A program made the translations under genes and the position numbers. This document shows, piece after piece, positions 1 through 6,519 of a stretch of DNA of 10,198 nt (position 1 is its first letter; each line of letters opens with the position of its first letter). The stretch covers positions 7,864-18,061 of the forward strand of contig DBBK01000179.1 of the NCBI GenBank assembly GCA_002292165.1, written 5' to 3'. Origin of the DNA: Brevundimonas sp. UBA986. GTDB taxonomy: Bacteria; Pseudomonadota; Alphaproteobacteria; Caulobacterales; Caulobacteraceae. A model generated the notes under the pieces. It was given only the letters and a program-made list of their open reading frames with translations, did not search any database and was not told the DNA's origin.

Positions 1-1181
1 CCCCCGCCAATATGGGCCAGGGCCGTACCCGCTGGGCCGACGCCTATTTCACCAAGCCGGACGGGACCCGCTATGTGGCCGGCGACGTCCTGAAGAACCC
101 CGCCTACGCCGAGACGGTCGCGACCCTGGCGCGCGAAGGCGCCGGAGCCCTGTATTCGGGCCCGATCGCCGAGGCCATCGTCGCCGCGACGCATGAGGCG
201 CCGCGCCCCGGCGCCCTGACGATATCCGACATGGCCGCCTACAAGCCTATTGAGCGCGGCGCCCTGTGCCGACCGTTCCGCGTCTATCAGATCTGCGTGC
301 CGCCGCCGCCGTCCAGCGGCGTGGCCCTGCTGCAGTTTCTGGCCATGTCGGAATATTCGCCGGACCTGGCCTGGGGACCCGAAAACCCCATCTCCTGGGT
401 CGCTTTCGCCCAGCTGCAGCGGCTGATGTACGCCGACCGCGACCGCTACGTCGGCGACCCGGCCTTCGTCGGGGTTCCGGTCGAGGGGCTGCTGGACGAG
501 GACTATGTGGCGGAGCGCGCGGCTCTGGCCCCCAATCTGACCGGCGCCGCGCCGGCGGGCACGCCTCCTGGCGGGGTCTTCCGCGGCGGCGACGCCACGC
601 GCGAGCCCGGTGGCACCAGCCACATGGTCATCATCGACGCCGAGGGGAATGCAGTCAGCATGACCACCACGGTCGAGAGCATCTTCGGTTCGGGCCGGAT
701 GGTCGACGGCTTCTTCCTCAACAACCAGCTGACCGACTTCTCCTTCGTCCCGACCCGTCCGGACGGCGGGGAGGCGGCCAATGCGGTAGCGGCGGGCAAG
801 CGGCCGCGTTCGTCGATGTCGCCGGTGATCATCCTGGATCAGCAGGGCAATCTGGTCGGGGCCATGGGCTCGCCCGGCGGGTCGTCGATCCTGGCCTATA
901 ACGCCAAGGGGCTGATCGGGACCCTGGTCTGGAACCTGCCGGTCCAGGGAGCCTTCAACCTGCCCAATCTGGTGGCCAAGGGCGACGGCTTCGGCGCGGA
1001 CACCGAACGGTTCAGCCCGGCCCTGCGCGAGGGCATGGACGAGGCCGGCATCCACATTCAGCCCAATGCGTCGGAGAACTCCGGCCTGCACGGCGCCCTG
1101 TGGCGGCGCGCCGCCGACGGGACCTGGGGCTGGGACGGCGGGGCCGACGACCGGCGCGAGGGCCAGGCCAGAACCCACTGA
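1..1181 (+). CDS. ggt: Gamma-glutamyltransferase, 3' part (5' end outside window)
   Basis: Gamma-glutamyltransferases (Ntn hydrolases) move the gamma-glutamyl group of glutathione and related compounds to water or amino acids. They are usually periplasmic or secreted, and self-cleave into large and small subunits. The frame is open from the window edge, so the ATG at 12 is probably internal; full-length members are about 530-600 residues and only about 390 are here. Numbering from that ATG: the large-subunit motif PPPPSSG is at 97-103. The motif GGTSH gives the expected nucleophile and cleavage threonine, Thr202. NNQLTDF (237-243) and RSSMSP (266-271) carry substrate-binding residues, and SPGGS (287-291) the oxyanion glycines. 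Glu222 stands where the E. coli enzyme has Asn411; from memory this is common in a proteobacterial subgroup, not a defect. The signal peptide cannot be checked. The gene converges on the manC-AGE gene with 31 bases between stops. Family assignment is secure; substrate is not. Confidence 0.93.
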   Translation, partial: PANMGQGRTRWADAYFTKPDGTRYVAGDVLKNPAYAETVATLAREGAGALYSGPIAEAIVAATHEAPRPGALTISDMAAYKPIERGALCRPFRVYQICVPPPPSSGVALLQFLAMSEYSPDLAWGPENPISWVAFAQLQRLMYADRDRYVGDPAFVGVPVEGLLDEDYVAERAALAPNLTGAAPAGTPPGGVFRGGDATREPGGTSHMVIIDAEGNAVSMTTTVESIFGSGRMVDGFFLNNQLTDFSFVPTRPDGGEAANAVAAGKRPRSSMSPVIILDQQGNLVGAMGSPGGSSILAYNAKGLIGTLVWNLPVQGAFNLPNLVAKGDGFGADTERFSPALREGMDEAGIHIQPNASENSGLHGALWRRAADGTWGWDGGADDRREGQARTH

Positions 1182-1197
1182 GGCCAGAACCCGCTGA
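1166..1197. repeat. Tandem duplication, 16-bp unit, over the ggt stop codon
   Basis: The unit ggccagaacccactga (1166-1181) is followed directly by ggccagaacccgctga (1182-1197), 15 of 16 bases identical, and ggcc begins again at 1198. Each copy ends in TGA. The first is the ggt stop; the second is in another frame because 16 is not a multiple of three. This looks like a replication-slippage duplication. Confidence 0.8.
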
Positions 1198-1212
1198 GGC
1201 CGGTTCCGGCCT
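1197..1212. terminator. GC-rich inverted repeat between convergent ggt and manC-AGE, possible two-way terminator
   Basis: The sequence AGGCCG-GTTC-CGGCCT forms a 6-bp stem with a 4-base loop. It fills the gap between the ggt stop and the leftward gene's stop (1213-1215). The position suits a bidirectional terminator, but neither strand has a clear T-run after the stem, so intrinsic termination is only a possibility. Confidence 0.35.
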
Positions 1213-3426
1213 TCAGGCCAGATCGAGCGCCGCGCTGCTCGGGTCCAGGAACTGGCTGGTCCGGACCAGCTGATCGAAGGCGACCATGATGTGGTAGAAG
1301 GAGCTGGCGGGCGCGGGTTCGTCGATGAACTCGCCCGACGGCAACCGCTTGTCGCGCCACACCCCGTCCTCGGTCAGATAGAGCTTCAGTGCGCGCAGGG
1401 CAGCGGCGGCGTCGTCCAGCAGCGTCTGCCGTTCGGCGTCGACGGCGTCCTCGGCCAGGATCAGCGCGGCCTTCAGCCACTCGGTCTGGGGCCACAGGCG
1501 GGCGCGGCGGCTGCGCAGGCTGAGGTCGTCGTTCATGGCGTCCACCGCGATCGGCGGCCGGTGGGCGACGCCCTTGCGGCCGACCTGATAGAGCCGGCGG
1601 GCGGCGGCCAGGATCGCCGGGTCTCCGGTCAGGTGACCGTAGCGCGTCAGCAGCCAGGCCCATTCGAACTGGTGCCCCGGCTCGACCAACCGGCCGTCCT
1701 CTCCGGCGGCGGGTTTCCAATCTTCGCCGAAGAACTCGCGCAGGAAGCCGCCGTCGGCGTCGATGAAGGTCGACAGGGCCAGGCCCGCGATCCGATCCGC
1801 CATCGCGCGCCAGGCCGGGTCCTCGCTGATCTCCGACCAGGCCAGGGCCGCCTCGAACAGATGCATATGGGCGTTGGACTGGTACGGATGGTCGCCGATC
1901 TCGACCATGGCTCCATTGGCCATGGCGCCGGCCAGCAGATGACCGCGCAGCCGGACCGCATCCGCCTCCAGGTCCGCGTCCTCAAGCCCCGCCTGTTTCG
2001 CGGCGCAGAGGGCGAACAGGACGAAGGCCTGGTCGTAGAGGGCGGCCTCGTCCTTCAGAACCGTCCAGTCATTGGCCAGCAGAGAGCGCGAGGCGCCGTC
2101 CGGCCGCAGATAAGCCTGGCGCAGACGGGCCAGGGCGGCGGTGACGATGGACCGCCAGGGGCCCTGCCAGCCCAGGAGCCCGGCCTGGGAATAGACGTAG
2201 ATCTGACGCGTCTGCACCCGCGACCGGCGGAAGCCGATGGTCGCCTGGCCCCCCAGGGTCAGGGATTCCCGGAAGCCGCCGTCGGCGCCGAAGCCCACTG
2301 TCGACCACATCGGCAGGGCGCGCAGACGCAGCCAATTGGCGAACCAGCGACCGCCCTCGGTCAGGCCTTCGGGGGCGGGCATGGCGAAATCCAGATGCTT
2401 GGGCGAAATGGTGCGAACCCGCTCGACGATCCGCTTGATCTCCTGCGAGCGGTTGATGTCGCAGACCAGGACCGCGTCGTGCTCGACCACGATGGCGATG
2501 TCGTTGACGCCCAGGGCGGCGACCATGACCCCGTCCGGAGCCCGGGTCAGGACCCGTTCGGCGTCCTCGAGAATGCGGATGCCGGTCGAGCCTTCGCCGC
2601 TCTGGGCGATGGCGTCCCAGGCGCCCAGGTCGGACCAGGCGAAGTCCACGGCCAGGACGGAGGCCTTGGAGGTGTGCTCCATCACCGCATAGTCGATCGA
2701 AATCTTCGGCGAGGCGAGGAAGGCGTCCTCCAGCGTCTGCATCGAAGCGCCCTCGGTTGCCGGCGGCAAGGCCTGCGTCGCCGCCGCCAGTACATTGGGC
2801 GCGTACTTCTCGAGATCCGCCGTCAGGGTCGCGGCCGAGACGATGAAGTTGCCGCTGTTCCACAGATAGCCGGAGGCGATGAAGTCGGCGGCCGCCTCGG
2901 CGTCGGGCTTTTCGTGGAAGGAATCGACCGCGGACAGGCCCGGCCCCGTCGGCTTCACATAGCCATAGGCCGAGGACGGTTCTGTCGGCTTGACGCCCAG
3001 GGTGACGATGCGGCCGTTTCGGGCCTCCGTCGTGGCCTCCACGACCGCGCGCCGGAACGCCGTGGCGTCGGGGATGTAGTGGTCGGAAGCCACGAAGCCG
3101 ATCACGCCCTCGGGGTCGTGACGGCGCACCCAGGCGGCGGCGGCGGCCATGGCGGCGGCGGAATCGCGCGGCTGGGGCTCCAGCAGCACCTGGGCCTCGA
3201 TGCCGATCTCGGACAGCTGGTCGGCGATAACCTCGCCATGGGCGACGCCGCCCACCACGATCAGCCGTCCCCCGCCTGCCGCCAGTCCGGCGACCCGCTC
3301 CACCGTATCCTGGAACAGGGAGCGGTTGCCCGCCAGGGCGATGAACTGTTTGGGACGCGAGGGGCGGGACGCCGGCCAGAGCCGGGTGCCGGAACCGCCG
3401 CACATGATCACGGGAAAGAAGGCCAT
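1213..3426 (-). CDS. manC: Mannose-1-phosphate guanylyltransferase fused to an AGE-family isomerase/epimerase domain
   Basis: The 737-residue cytoplasmic protein has two domains. Residues 1 to about 345 are a sugar-nucleotidyltransferase: GGSGTRLWPASR at 10-21 then PKQF at 25-28 (nucleotide-binding signature), EKPD at 172-175, WNSGNF at 189-194, and WSDLGAW at 264-270. This half should make GDP-mannose from mannose-1-phosphate and GTP. Residues about 360-737 match the AGE alpha-barrel family: YDQAF 464-468, SNAHMHLFEA 517-526, EPGHQFEWAWLL 582-593, WPQTEW 645-650 and a late YH at 711-712. His585 and His712 are the likely catalytic histidines by analogy with YihS-type enzymes. AGE members interconvert mannose/fructose, mannose-6-phosphate/fructose-6-phosphate or N-acylglucosamine/N-acylmannosamine. 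Phosphomannose isomerase activity is inferred because classical bifunctional ManC/AlgA enzymes carry a cupin isomerase here. The ATG at 3426 was chosen over upstream starts because the Rossmann motif begins just after it and AGGGA lies 5 bases before it. Confidence 0.9.
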   Translation of the reverse strand: MAFFPVIMCGGSGTRLWPASRPSRPKQFIALAGNRSLFQDTVERVAGLAAGGGRLIVVGGVAHGEVIADQLSEIGIEAQVLLEPQPRDSAAAMAAAAAWVRRHDPEGVIGFVASDHYIPDATAFRRAVVEATTEARNGRIVTLGVKPTEPSSAYGYVKPTGPGLSAVDSFHEKPDAEAAADFIASGYLWNSGNFIVSAATLTADLEKYAPNVLAAATQALPPATEGASMQTLEDAFLASPKISIDYAVMEHTSKASVLAVDFAWSDLGAWDAIAQSGEGSTGIRILEDAERVLTRAPDGVMVAALGVNDIAIVVEHDAVLVCDINRSQEIKRIVERVRTISPKHLDFAMPAPEGLTEGGRWFANWLRLRALPMWSTVGFGADGGFRESLTLGGQATIGFRRSRVQTRQIYVYSQAGLLGWQGPWRSIVTAALARLRQAYLRPDGASRSLLANDWTVLKDEAALYDQAFVLFALCAAKQAGLEDADLEADAVRLRGHLLAGAMANGAMVEIGDHPYQSNAHMHLFEAALAWSEISEDPAWRAMADRIAGLALSTFIDADGGFLREFFGEDWKPAAGEDGRLVEPGHQFEWAWLLTRYGHLTGDPAILAAARRLYQVGRKGVAHRPPIAVDAMNDDLSLRSRRARLWPQTEWLKAALILAEDAVDAERQTLLDDAAAALRALKLYLTEDGVWRDKRLPSGEFIDEPAPASSFYHIMVAFDQLVRTSQFLDPSSAALDLA

Positions 3427-3431
3427 GATGA

Positions 3432-3436
3432 TCCCT
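3432..3436 (-). promoter_or_regulatory. Ribosome-binding site fixing the manC-AGE start
   Basis: On the minus strand AGGGA is followed by 5 bases (TCATC) and then ATG at 3426. The frame stays open 55 codons further upstream into the kinase gene, but that part has no domain and reads across the kinase stop, so this site decides the start. Confidence 0.65.
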
Positions 3437-3471
3437 ACAAGCGGCTGACGGGGAAGGAAAAGGGACGCGAT

Positions 3472-3484
3472 GTTGCACTGCAAC
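3472..3484. repeat. 13-bp palindrome upstream of manC-AGE, possible operator
   Basis: GTTGCA-C-TGCAAC is a dyad with 6-base arms around one central base, 46 bases before the manC-AGE ATG and inside the 97-base gap after the kinase gene. Its size and symmetry suit a dimeric repressor site. TGCA-type palindromes are bound by several families, including PhaR-like and LacI-like regulators, but no regulator can be assigned. No convincing promoter hexamers are seen around it. Confidence 0.4.
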
Positions 3485-3517
3485 GCAACCCGGTTCGCGT
3501 GATCTTCAGGCCACATC

Positions 3518-3534
3518 CCATCGTTATGCGATGG
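3518..3534 (-). repeat. Small inverted repeat over the histidine kinase stop codon
   Basis: CCATCG and CGATGG (6-bp arms, 5-base loop) surround the kinase stop codon (TTA at 3524-3526 on the plus strand). It could be a weak transcript-end or RNA-stability hairpin between the kinase and manC-AGE. No T-run follows, and a 6-bp stem of this kind is expected by chance several times in 10 kb. Confidence 0.3.
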
Positions 3535-5005
3535 CCCGGTTCTGCGGCAGGCGGATCTCGAAGGTGGTGCCGTTCGGCCCGGTGTCGACAAGCCGCAGCT
3601 CGCCGCCGTGATTGGCCGCCAGTTCGCGCGAGATGGTCAGGCCCAGGCCCGTGCCTTCCGACGCCTTGCCGCTGACGAAGGCCTCGAACAACCGTTCGGA
3701 CAGGCGCGGCGGAATGCCGGGGCCGTCGTCGGCGATCAGGATGACCGCCACATCGCCGTCGGTCTCGGCGTTGATGCGGATGACGCCCTTGCCCTTGCGC
3801 GCACCGCGCGTGGCGTCGGCCTCGATAGCCTGGCGGGCGTTGCGCATCAGATTGACCAGGATGCGGTGCAGCTGGTCGCTGTCGGCGACGACGGCGAAGC
3901 GGGCCGGAATGGCCTTGGTCAGCCGCACGCCCGCCGGGTCCAGCCCCGCGTCCTCGGCGGCGCTGGCCGCCGCCGTGGCCAGCGGGATACGGATCAGCAC
4001 CGGCGCCGGCTCCTCGGACTTGCCGTAGTCCAGCACATTGCGGGTCAGGGCGGCGGCCCGGCCCAGCGCCCGCTCCAGCCGCGGCATGGCCTTGGCCACC
4101 TGCGGATCGGCCGAGGCGGCCAGACGTTCGGACGCCATCTGGGCCGAGGTCAGCATGTTTCTGAGGTCGTGATTGATCTTGGCCACGGCCTCGCCCAGCG
4201 CCACGAGCCGTGAACGGGCGCGCAGCGACTGACGCACCTCGTCCTGCATCCGCGCCAGTTCGCGCTCGACCCGGCCGATCTCGTCATGACGGTCCGAGGG
4301 CGTGGGGGCGATGGTCTCGACGTCGGCGGCGAAGCCCTCGATGGACCGGGTCACCCGTCGCAGCGGCTGCAGCACCAGGAAGGCCAGGCCGGCATAGAGC
4401 AGGGCGCCCGCGACGATGGAGATCAGCATCGAGACCAGCAGGCTGTTCAGCAGGAAGGCGCGCAGCTCCAGCTTCAGCGGCTGGGCCGGCGCGACCACGT
4501 CGATGAAGTCGCCGGTGCGGTAGCGCGGCTTGGCCCGCACCCGGATCGACCGGTCGGGCTTGCCCGCCAGGGTCACGACCGGGTCCCACAGCCGGGCGGC
4601 CAGACCCCGGCGGCGCAGGTCGATGAAGTCCGGCGCCCGGGTCAGCTGGGGCGCCTGCAGCAGCTGGCGCATCACCCCCTGATCCGAGATGGCCACGGCC
4701 GAGACGCCGCCGATGCGCAGCATGCTCTCGGCGGTCTTGTCGTCCACCGCGTTGTAAGGCAGGGCCTCGACCCCGACCGAGGCCAGCTCGGCCGCCTGCA
4801 GCCGATCGGTCAGCCAGCGCTCGTGGAAGGAGGCGGCGCTGGGGGCGATGATCAGGGCCTCGACCGCCAGGGTGAAGGCGACGGTCAGCAGCAGCAGGCG
4901 CGACGACAGCCCGTCCGGCGCGTGCGGCTTCATCCGCTCACGCCAGTCGGCGGGAATCTTGAGGCGCTCGCGCACCTTTCCGGCCAGATCGTCCCCCAGG
5001 CTCAT
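3524..5005 (-). CDS. Membrane sensor histidine kinase, orphan (no adjacent response regulator)
   Basis: The 493-residue protein has the layout of a two-component sensor kinase in the inner membrane. About 32 cytoplasmic residues precede TM1 (about 35-57). A periplasmic sensor region (about 58-183) and TM2 (about 184-212) follow, then a HAMP-like linker to about 263. The phosphoacceptor helix has INHDLRN with His279 as the expected phosphorylation site. The ATP-binding domain shows an N-box around NLMRNARQA (385-393), G1 DDGPGIP (426-432), an F-box LFEAFVSGK (439-447) and G2 GTGLGL (451-456), so it should be active. The sensor region matches nothing I recognise, so the signal is unknown. The ATG at 5005 has AGGA 8 bases upstream. 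It lies 37 bases after the TVP38 gene and is probably cotranscribed with it. No receiver-domain protein is encoded in the window, so the partner is elsewhere. An envelope-related signal is only a guess from the neighbours. Confidence 0.9.
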   Translation of the reverse strand: MSLGDDLAGKVRERLKIPADWRERMKPHAPDGLSSRLLLLTVAFTLAVEALIIAPSAASFHERWLTDRLQAAELASVGVEALPYNAVDDKTAESMLRIGGVSAVAISDQGVMRQLLQAPQLTRAPDFIDLRRRGLAARLWDPVVTLAGKPDRSIRVRAKPRYRTGDFIDVVAPAQPLKLELRAFLLNSLLVSMLISIVAGALLYAGLAFLVLQPLRRVTRSIEGFAADVETIAPTPSDRHDEIGRVERELARMQDEVRQSLRARSRLVALGEAVAKINHDLRNMLTSAQMASERLAASADPQVAKAMPRLERALGRAAALTRNVLDYGKSEEPAPVLIRIPLATAAASAAEDAGLDPAGVRLTKAIPARFAVVADSDQLHRILVNLMRNARQAIEADATRGARKGKGVIRINAETDGDVAVILIADDGPGIPPRLSERLFEAFVSGKASEGTGLGLTISRELAANHGGELRLVDTGPNGTTFEIRLPQNRAIA

Positions 5006-5042
5006 GTCCAGGGTCCTGCAAGACTGGCGCCGCGCGGTCGCT

Positions 5043-5765
5043 TCATCCGGAGGCCTTCGGCGCGAAACGGGCCTGCACCGCCTTCAGGGCGAAAGGCAGG
5101 ACCACGGCCAGGACGAAGACGCCCGTCATCGGGGCCCAGAACTGGCCGAACAGGGCCTGGAAGTCGGGGTTGGGGTCGCTCACCAGAAGGGCGTTCAGCC
5201 GCGCCCCGATCCAGCAATAGATGATGTGGGCGGGCAGCAGGCCGATCACCGTTGCGATCACATAGGGCAGGAGCCGCACCCCCATGACCCCGGCGGCGAT
5301 ATTGATCATGTGGAAGGGCACCACCACGGCCAGACGCGAGGCCAGAACGTACCAGAAAGTATCCTTGTCGATGGCGACGCAGACCCTCTGCATCAGGCCG
5401 TCGTTCTGTTCGGCCCGCTCGCGCATCGACCGTCCCAGCGCCGACCGCGCCACCCCATAGACGATCAGGGCCCCCAGGGTCGCTGCGATCGAGGTCGAGA
5501 CCCCGCCGACCCACGGCCCGAACAGATAACCGGCGGTGATGGTCACGAAGAAGACGCCCGGCACCACGCTGGCGGTGGCGATGGTGAAGATGGCCATCAG
5601 GGCAAGAAGGCTCAAAATCCAGTGCTCGGCGGTGAAGGCGCGCAGCTCCGCGCCGTGCACGCGCAGGGTCTCCAGCGACAGATAGCGGTTCCAGCCCATG
5701 CCGAAGATCAGGGCCGCCACACCGGCCAGAAGGATGAGGGGCGCGAAACGCCTCAGACGATTCAT
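5043..5765 (-). CDS. TVP38/TMEM64 (VTT/DedA-superfamily) membrane protein
   Basis: This 240-residue integral inner-membrane protein has hydrophobic segments near residues 8-25, 48-70, 71-88, 91-108, 137-160, 165-187 and 212-230. Family marks are the GYLFGPWVGG stretch (79-88) followed by a small-residue helix, and the second half with a conserved Arg (144), Pro150-Phe151, Asn155 and a GLLP turn (175-178), typical of the PF09335 VTT domain. Members of this superfamily are linked to lipid scrambling or transport and membrane homeostasis; the exact role of bacterial TVP38 proteins is mostly unsettled. The ATG at 5765 is preceded by GGAG with 5 bases between. It is the first gene of the leftward block, divergent from rpmH, with the kinase gene 37 bases downstream. 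That pairing suggests, without proof, that both respond to membrane state. Confidence 0.88.
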   Translation of the reverse strand: MNRLRRFAPLILLAGVAALIFGMGWNRYLSLETLRVHGAELRAFTAEHWILSLLALMAIFTIATASVVPGVFFVTITAGYLFGPWVGGVSTSIAATLGALIVYGVARSALGRSMRERAEQNDGLMQRVCVAIDKDTFWYVLASRLAVVVPFHMINIAAGVMGVRLLPYVIATVIGLLPAHIIYCWIGARLNALLVSDPNPDFQALFGQFWAPMTGVFVLAVVLPFALKAVQARFAPKASG

Positions 5766-5819
5766 TCAAACTCCGACACGCGACTGCGTGCGATAAGGGC
5801 TTTCGGGCGCGTTCCGGCG

Positions 5820-5848
5820 TTGACTCATGCCGACAGGCCCCTTATACG
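5820..5848 (+). promoter_or_regulatory. Housekeeping-type promoter of the rpmH-rnpA-yidC-engB operon
   Basis: A -35 box TTGACT (5820-5825) and a -10 region TTATAC/TATACG (5842-5848) are 16 or 17 bases apart. Transcription would start near 5854, giving a leader of roughly 60 bases before the rpmH start. It is the best promoter match I see in the window and lies in the divergent spacer, as expected for a highly expressed ribosomal-protein operon. Confidence 0.65.
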
Positions 5849-5912
5849 CCCGCCCTCCTGCAGCGGACGCTTATCTGTCCGTCGCACAAACATTCAACCC
5901 GAGGAGCCGACC

Positions 5913-6047
5913 GTGAAGCGGACCTATCAGCCGTCGCGACTCGTGCGCAAGCGCCGTCACGGCTTCCGTTCGCGGATGGCCACCAAGAACGGGCAGAAGA
6001 TCGTTGCGCGCCGTCGCGCCAAGGGCCGCAAGAAGCTGACGGCTTAA
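5913..6047 (+). CDS. rpmH: 50S ribosomal protein L34
   Basis: L34 is a small, very basic protein of the large ribosomal subunit that binds 23S rRNA. The 44-residue product has the family hallmarks throughout: an N-terminal KRTYQPS, then RKRRHGFRSRM, and the C-terminal RRRAKGRKKLTA. The length is the usual one. The start is GTG at 5913, set by a strong GAGGAG at 5901-5906 with 6 bases between, and by the conserved KRTYQPS that must follow the first Met. It is the first gene of the rightward operon, with rnpA 46 bases downstream. The same frame is open for hundreds of bases upstream, but that extension is antisense to the TVP38 and kinase genes and is not coding. Confidence 0.98.
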   Translation: MKRTYQPSRLVRKRRHGFRSRMATKNGQKIVARRRAKGRKKLTA

Positions 6048-6057
6048 GCGGCCTGTA

Positions 6058-6091
6058 TTCTTCCCCCCAATTCCTTACCTTGGGGGAGGAA
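6058..6091 (+). promoter_or_regulatory. Potential hairpin burying the rnpA ribosome-binding site
   Basis: In the rpmH-rnpA gap, CCCCCAA (6064-6070) can pair with TTGGGGG (6080-6086) around a 9-base loop. With C6063 bulged, TTCTT (6058-6062) continues pairing with AGGAA (6087-6091), including one G-U pair. The stem would be about 12 pairs and would include the whole GGGGGAGGA ribosome-binding region, ending 3 bases before the rnpA ATG. It could lower RnpA synthesis relative to L34. The pairing is seen in the sequence; the regulatory role is inference. Confidence 0.5.
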
Positions 6092-6093
6092 CC

Positions 6094-6519
6094 ATGACGG
6101 ATGTTCTGAAAATCGAACGCCTGACCTCGCGGCCCCAGTTTCTGGCGGCCGCGAAAGGCGTTTCCCAGGCCCGTGGCGCCGTGGTGGTCCAGCGTCTGGA
6201 CCGGGCCGACGGCGATCCCGTCGTGCGCGTCGGCTTCACCGCCACCCGCAAGGTCGGCGGCGCCGTGGTCCGCAACCGCGCCAAACGCCGTCTGCGCGAG
6301 GCCGCCCGCGCCCTCGTTTGCGATCACGGCGTGCCGGGCAGCGACTATGTGCTGATCGCCCGCATGGGCACGGCGGCCCGCGAGTGGCCGCGTTTGCTTG
6401 ACGACGTGAAATCGGCGCTTACAAGGCTGGCGACCGCGCCGGCGCCTCCGGCAGGGACTTCTGGCGACACGCCATCCGCTGCCCGCGACAAAAAACTCCC
6501 AGGACCGCTGACCGAATGA
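6094..6519 (+). CDS. rnpA: Ribonuclease P protein component
   Basis: RnpA is the protein cofactor of RNase P. It helps the catalytic RNA bind and cut the 5' leaders of precursor tRNAs. The 141-residue protein shows the expected order: an N-terminal segment ending in LTSRPQF, the strand VGFTATRKVGGAVVRNR (46-62), and the family's RNR signature within RNRAKRRLREAAR (60-72). Residues after about 113 form a Pro/Ala/Thr-rich tail (APAPPAGTSGDTPSA) with no recognised motif, so the protein is slightly longer than the usual 110-125 residues. The ATG at 6094 follows GGAGG by 4 bases, in a region that may fold into a hairpin. Its TGA overlaps the yidC ATG by 4 bases (ATGA), indicating translational coupling. 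Confidence 0.96.
   Translation: MTDVLKIERLTSRPQFLAAAKGVSQARGAVVVQRLDRADGDPVVRVGFTATRKVGGAVVRNRAKRRLREAARALVCDHGVPGSDYVLIARMGTAAREWPRLLDDVKSALTRLATAPAPPAGTSGDTPSAARDKKLPGPLTE

Noticed and set aside
560..760. Glu222 in place of the E. coli substrate-binding asparagine in Ggt as a sign of an inactive enzyme
   Set aside because: The catalytic threonine, NNQ..D, SSM.P and PGGS elements are all present, and Glu at this place is, as far as I recall, common in a proteobacterial subgroup.
3427..3591. A 55-residue N-terminal extension of the manC-AGE protein
   Set aside because: It reads back through the kinase stop region, contains no known domain, and the ATG at 3426 has a good ribosome-binding site directly before the nucleotide-binding motif.
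1291..3675. A 794-codon open frame on the plus strand, antisense to the manC-AGE gene
   Set aside because: Its product is low-complexity Gly/Arg/Gln/His-rich sequence with no domain, while the opposite strand encodes complete recognised motifs. Long antisense open frames are usual in high-G+C genes with strong codon bias.
5766..5830. A general-stress (GGAAC-type ECF sigma) promoter for the TVP38 gene on the minus strand
   Set aside because: A GGAAC is present in CCGGAACGCG, but no CGTT-like -10 lies 16-17 bases downstream.
4848..5912. An in-frame upstream extension of rpmH giving a 399-residue protein
   Set aside because: The extension is antisense to the kinase and TVP38 genes, contains no motif, and the strong GAGGAG plus the conserved L34 N-terminus place the start at the GTG at 5913.
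5766..5912. A replication origin next to rpmH, as in many bacteria where rpmH neighbours dnaA
   Set aside because: No dnaA gene is present, no cluster of TTATCCACA-like DnaA boxes is seen in the spacer, and alphaproteobacterial origins usually lie elsewhere (for example near hemE in Caulobacter).
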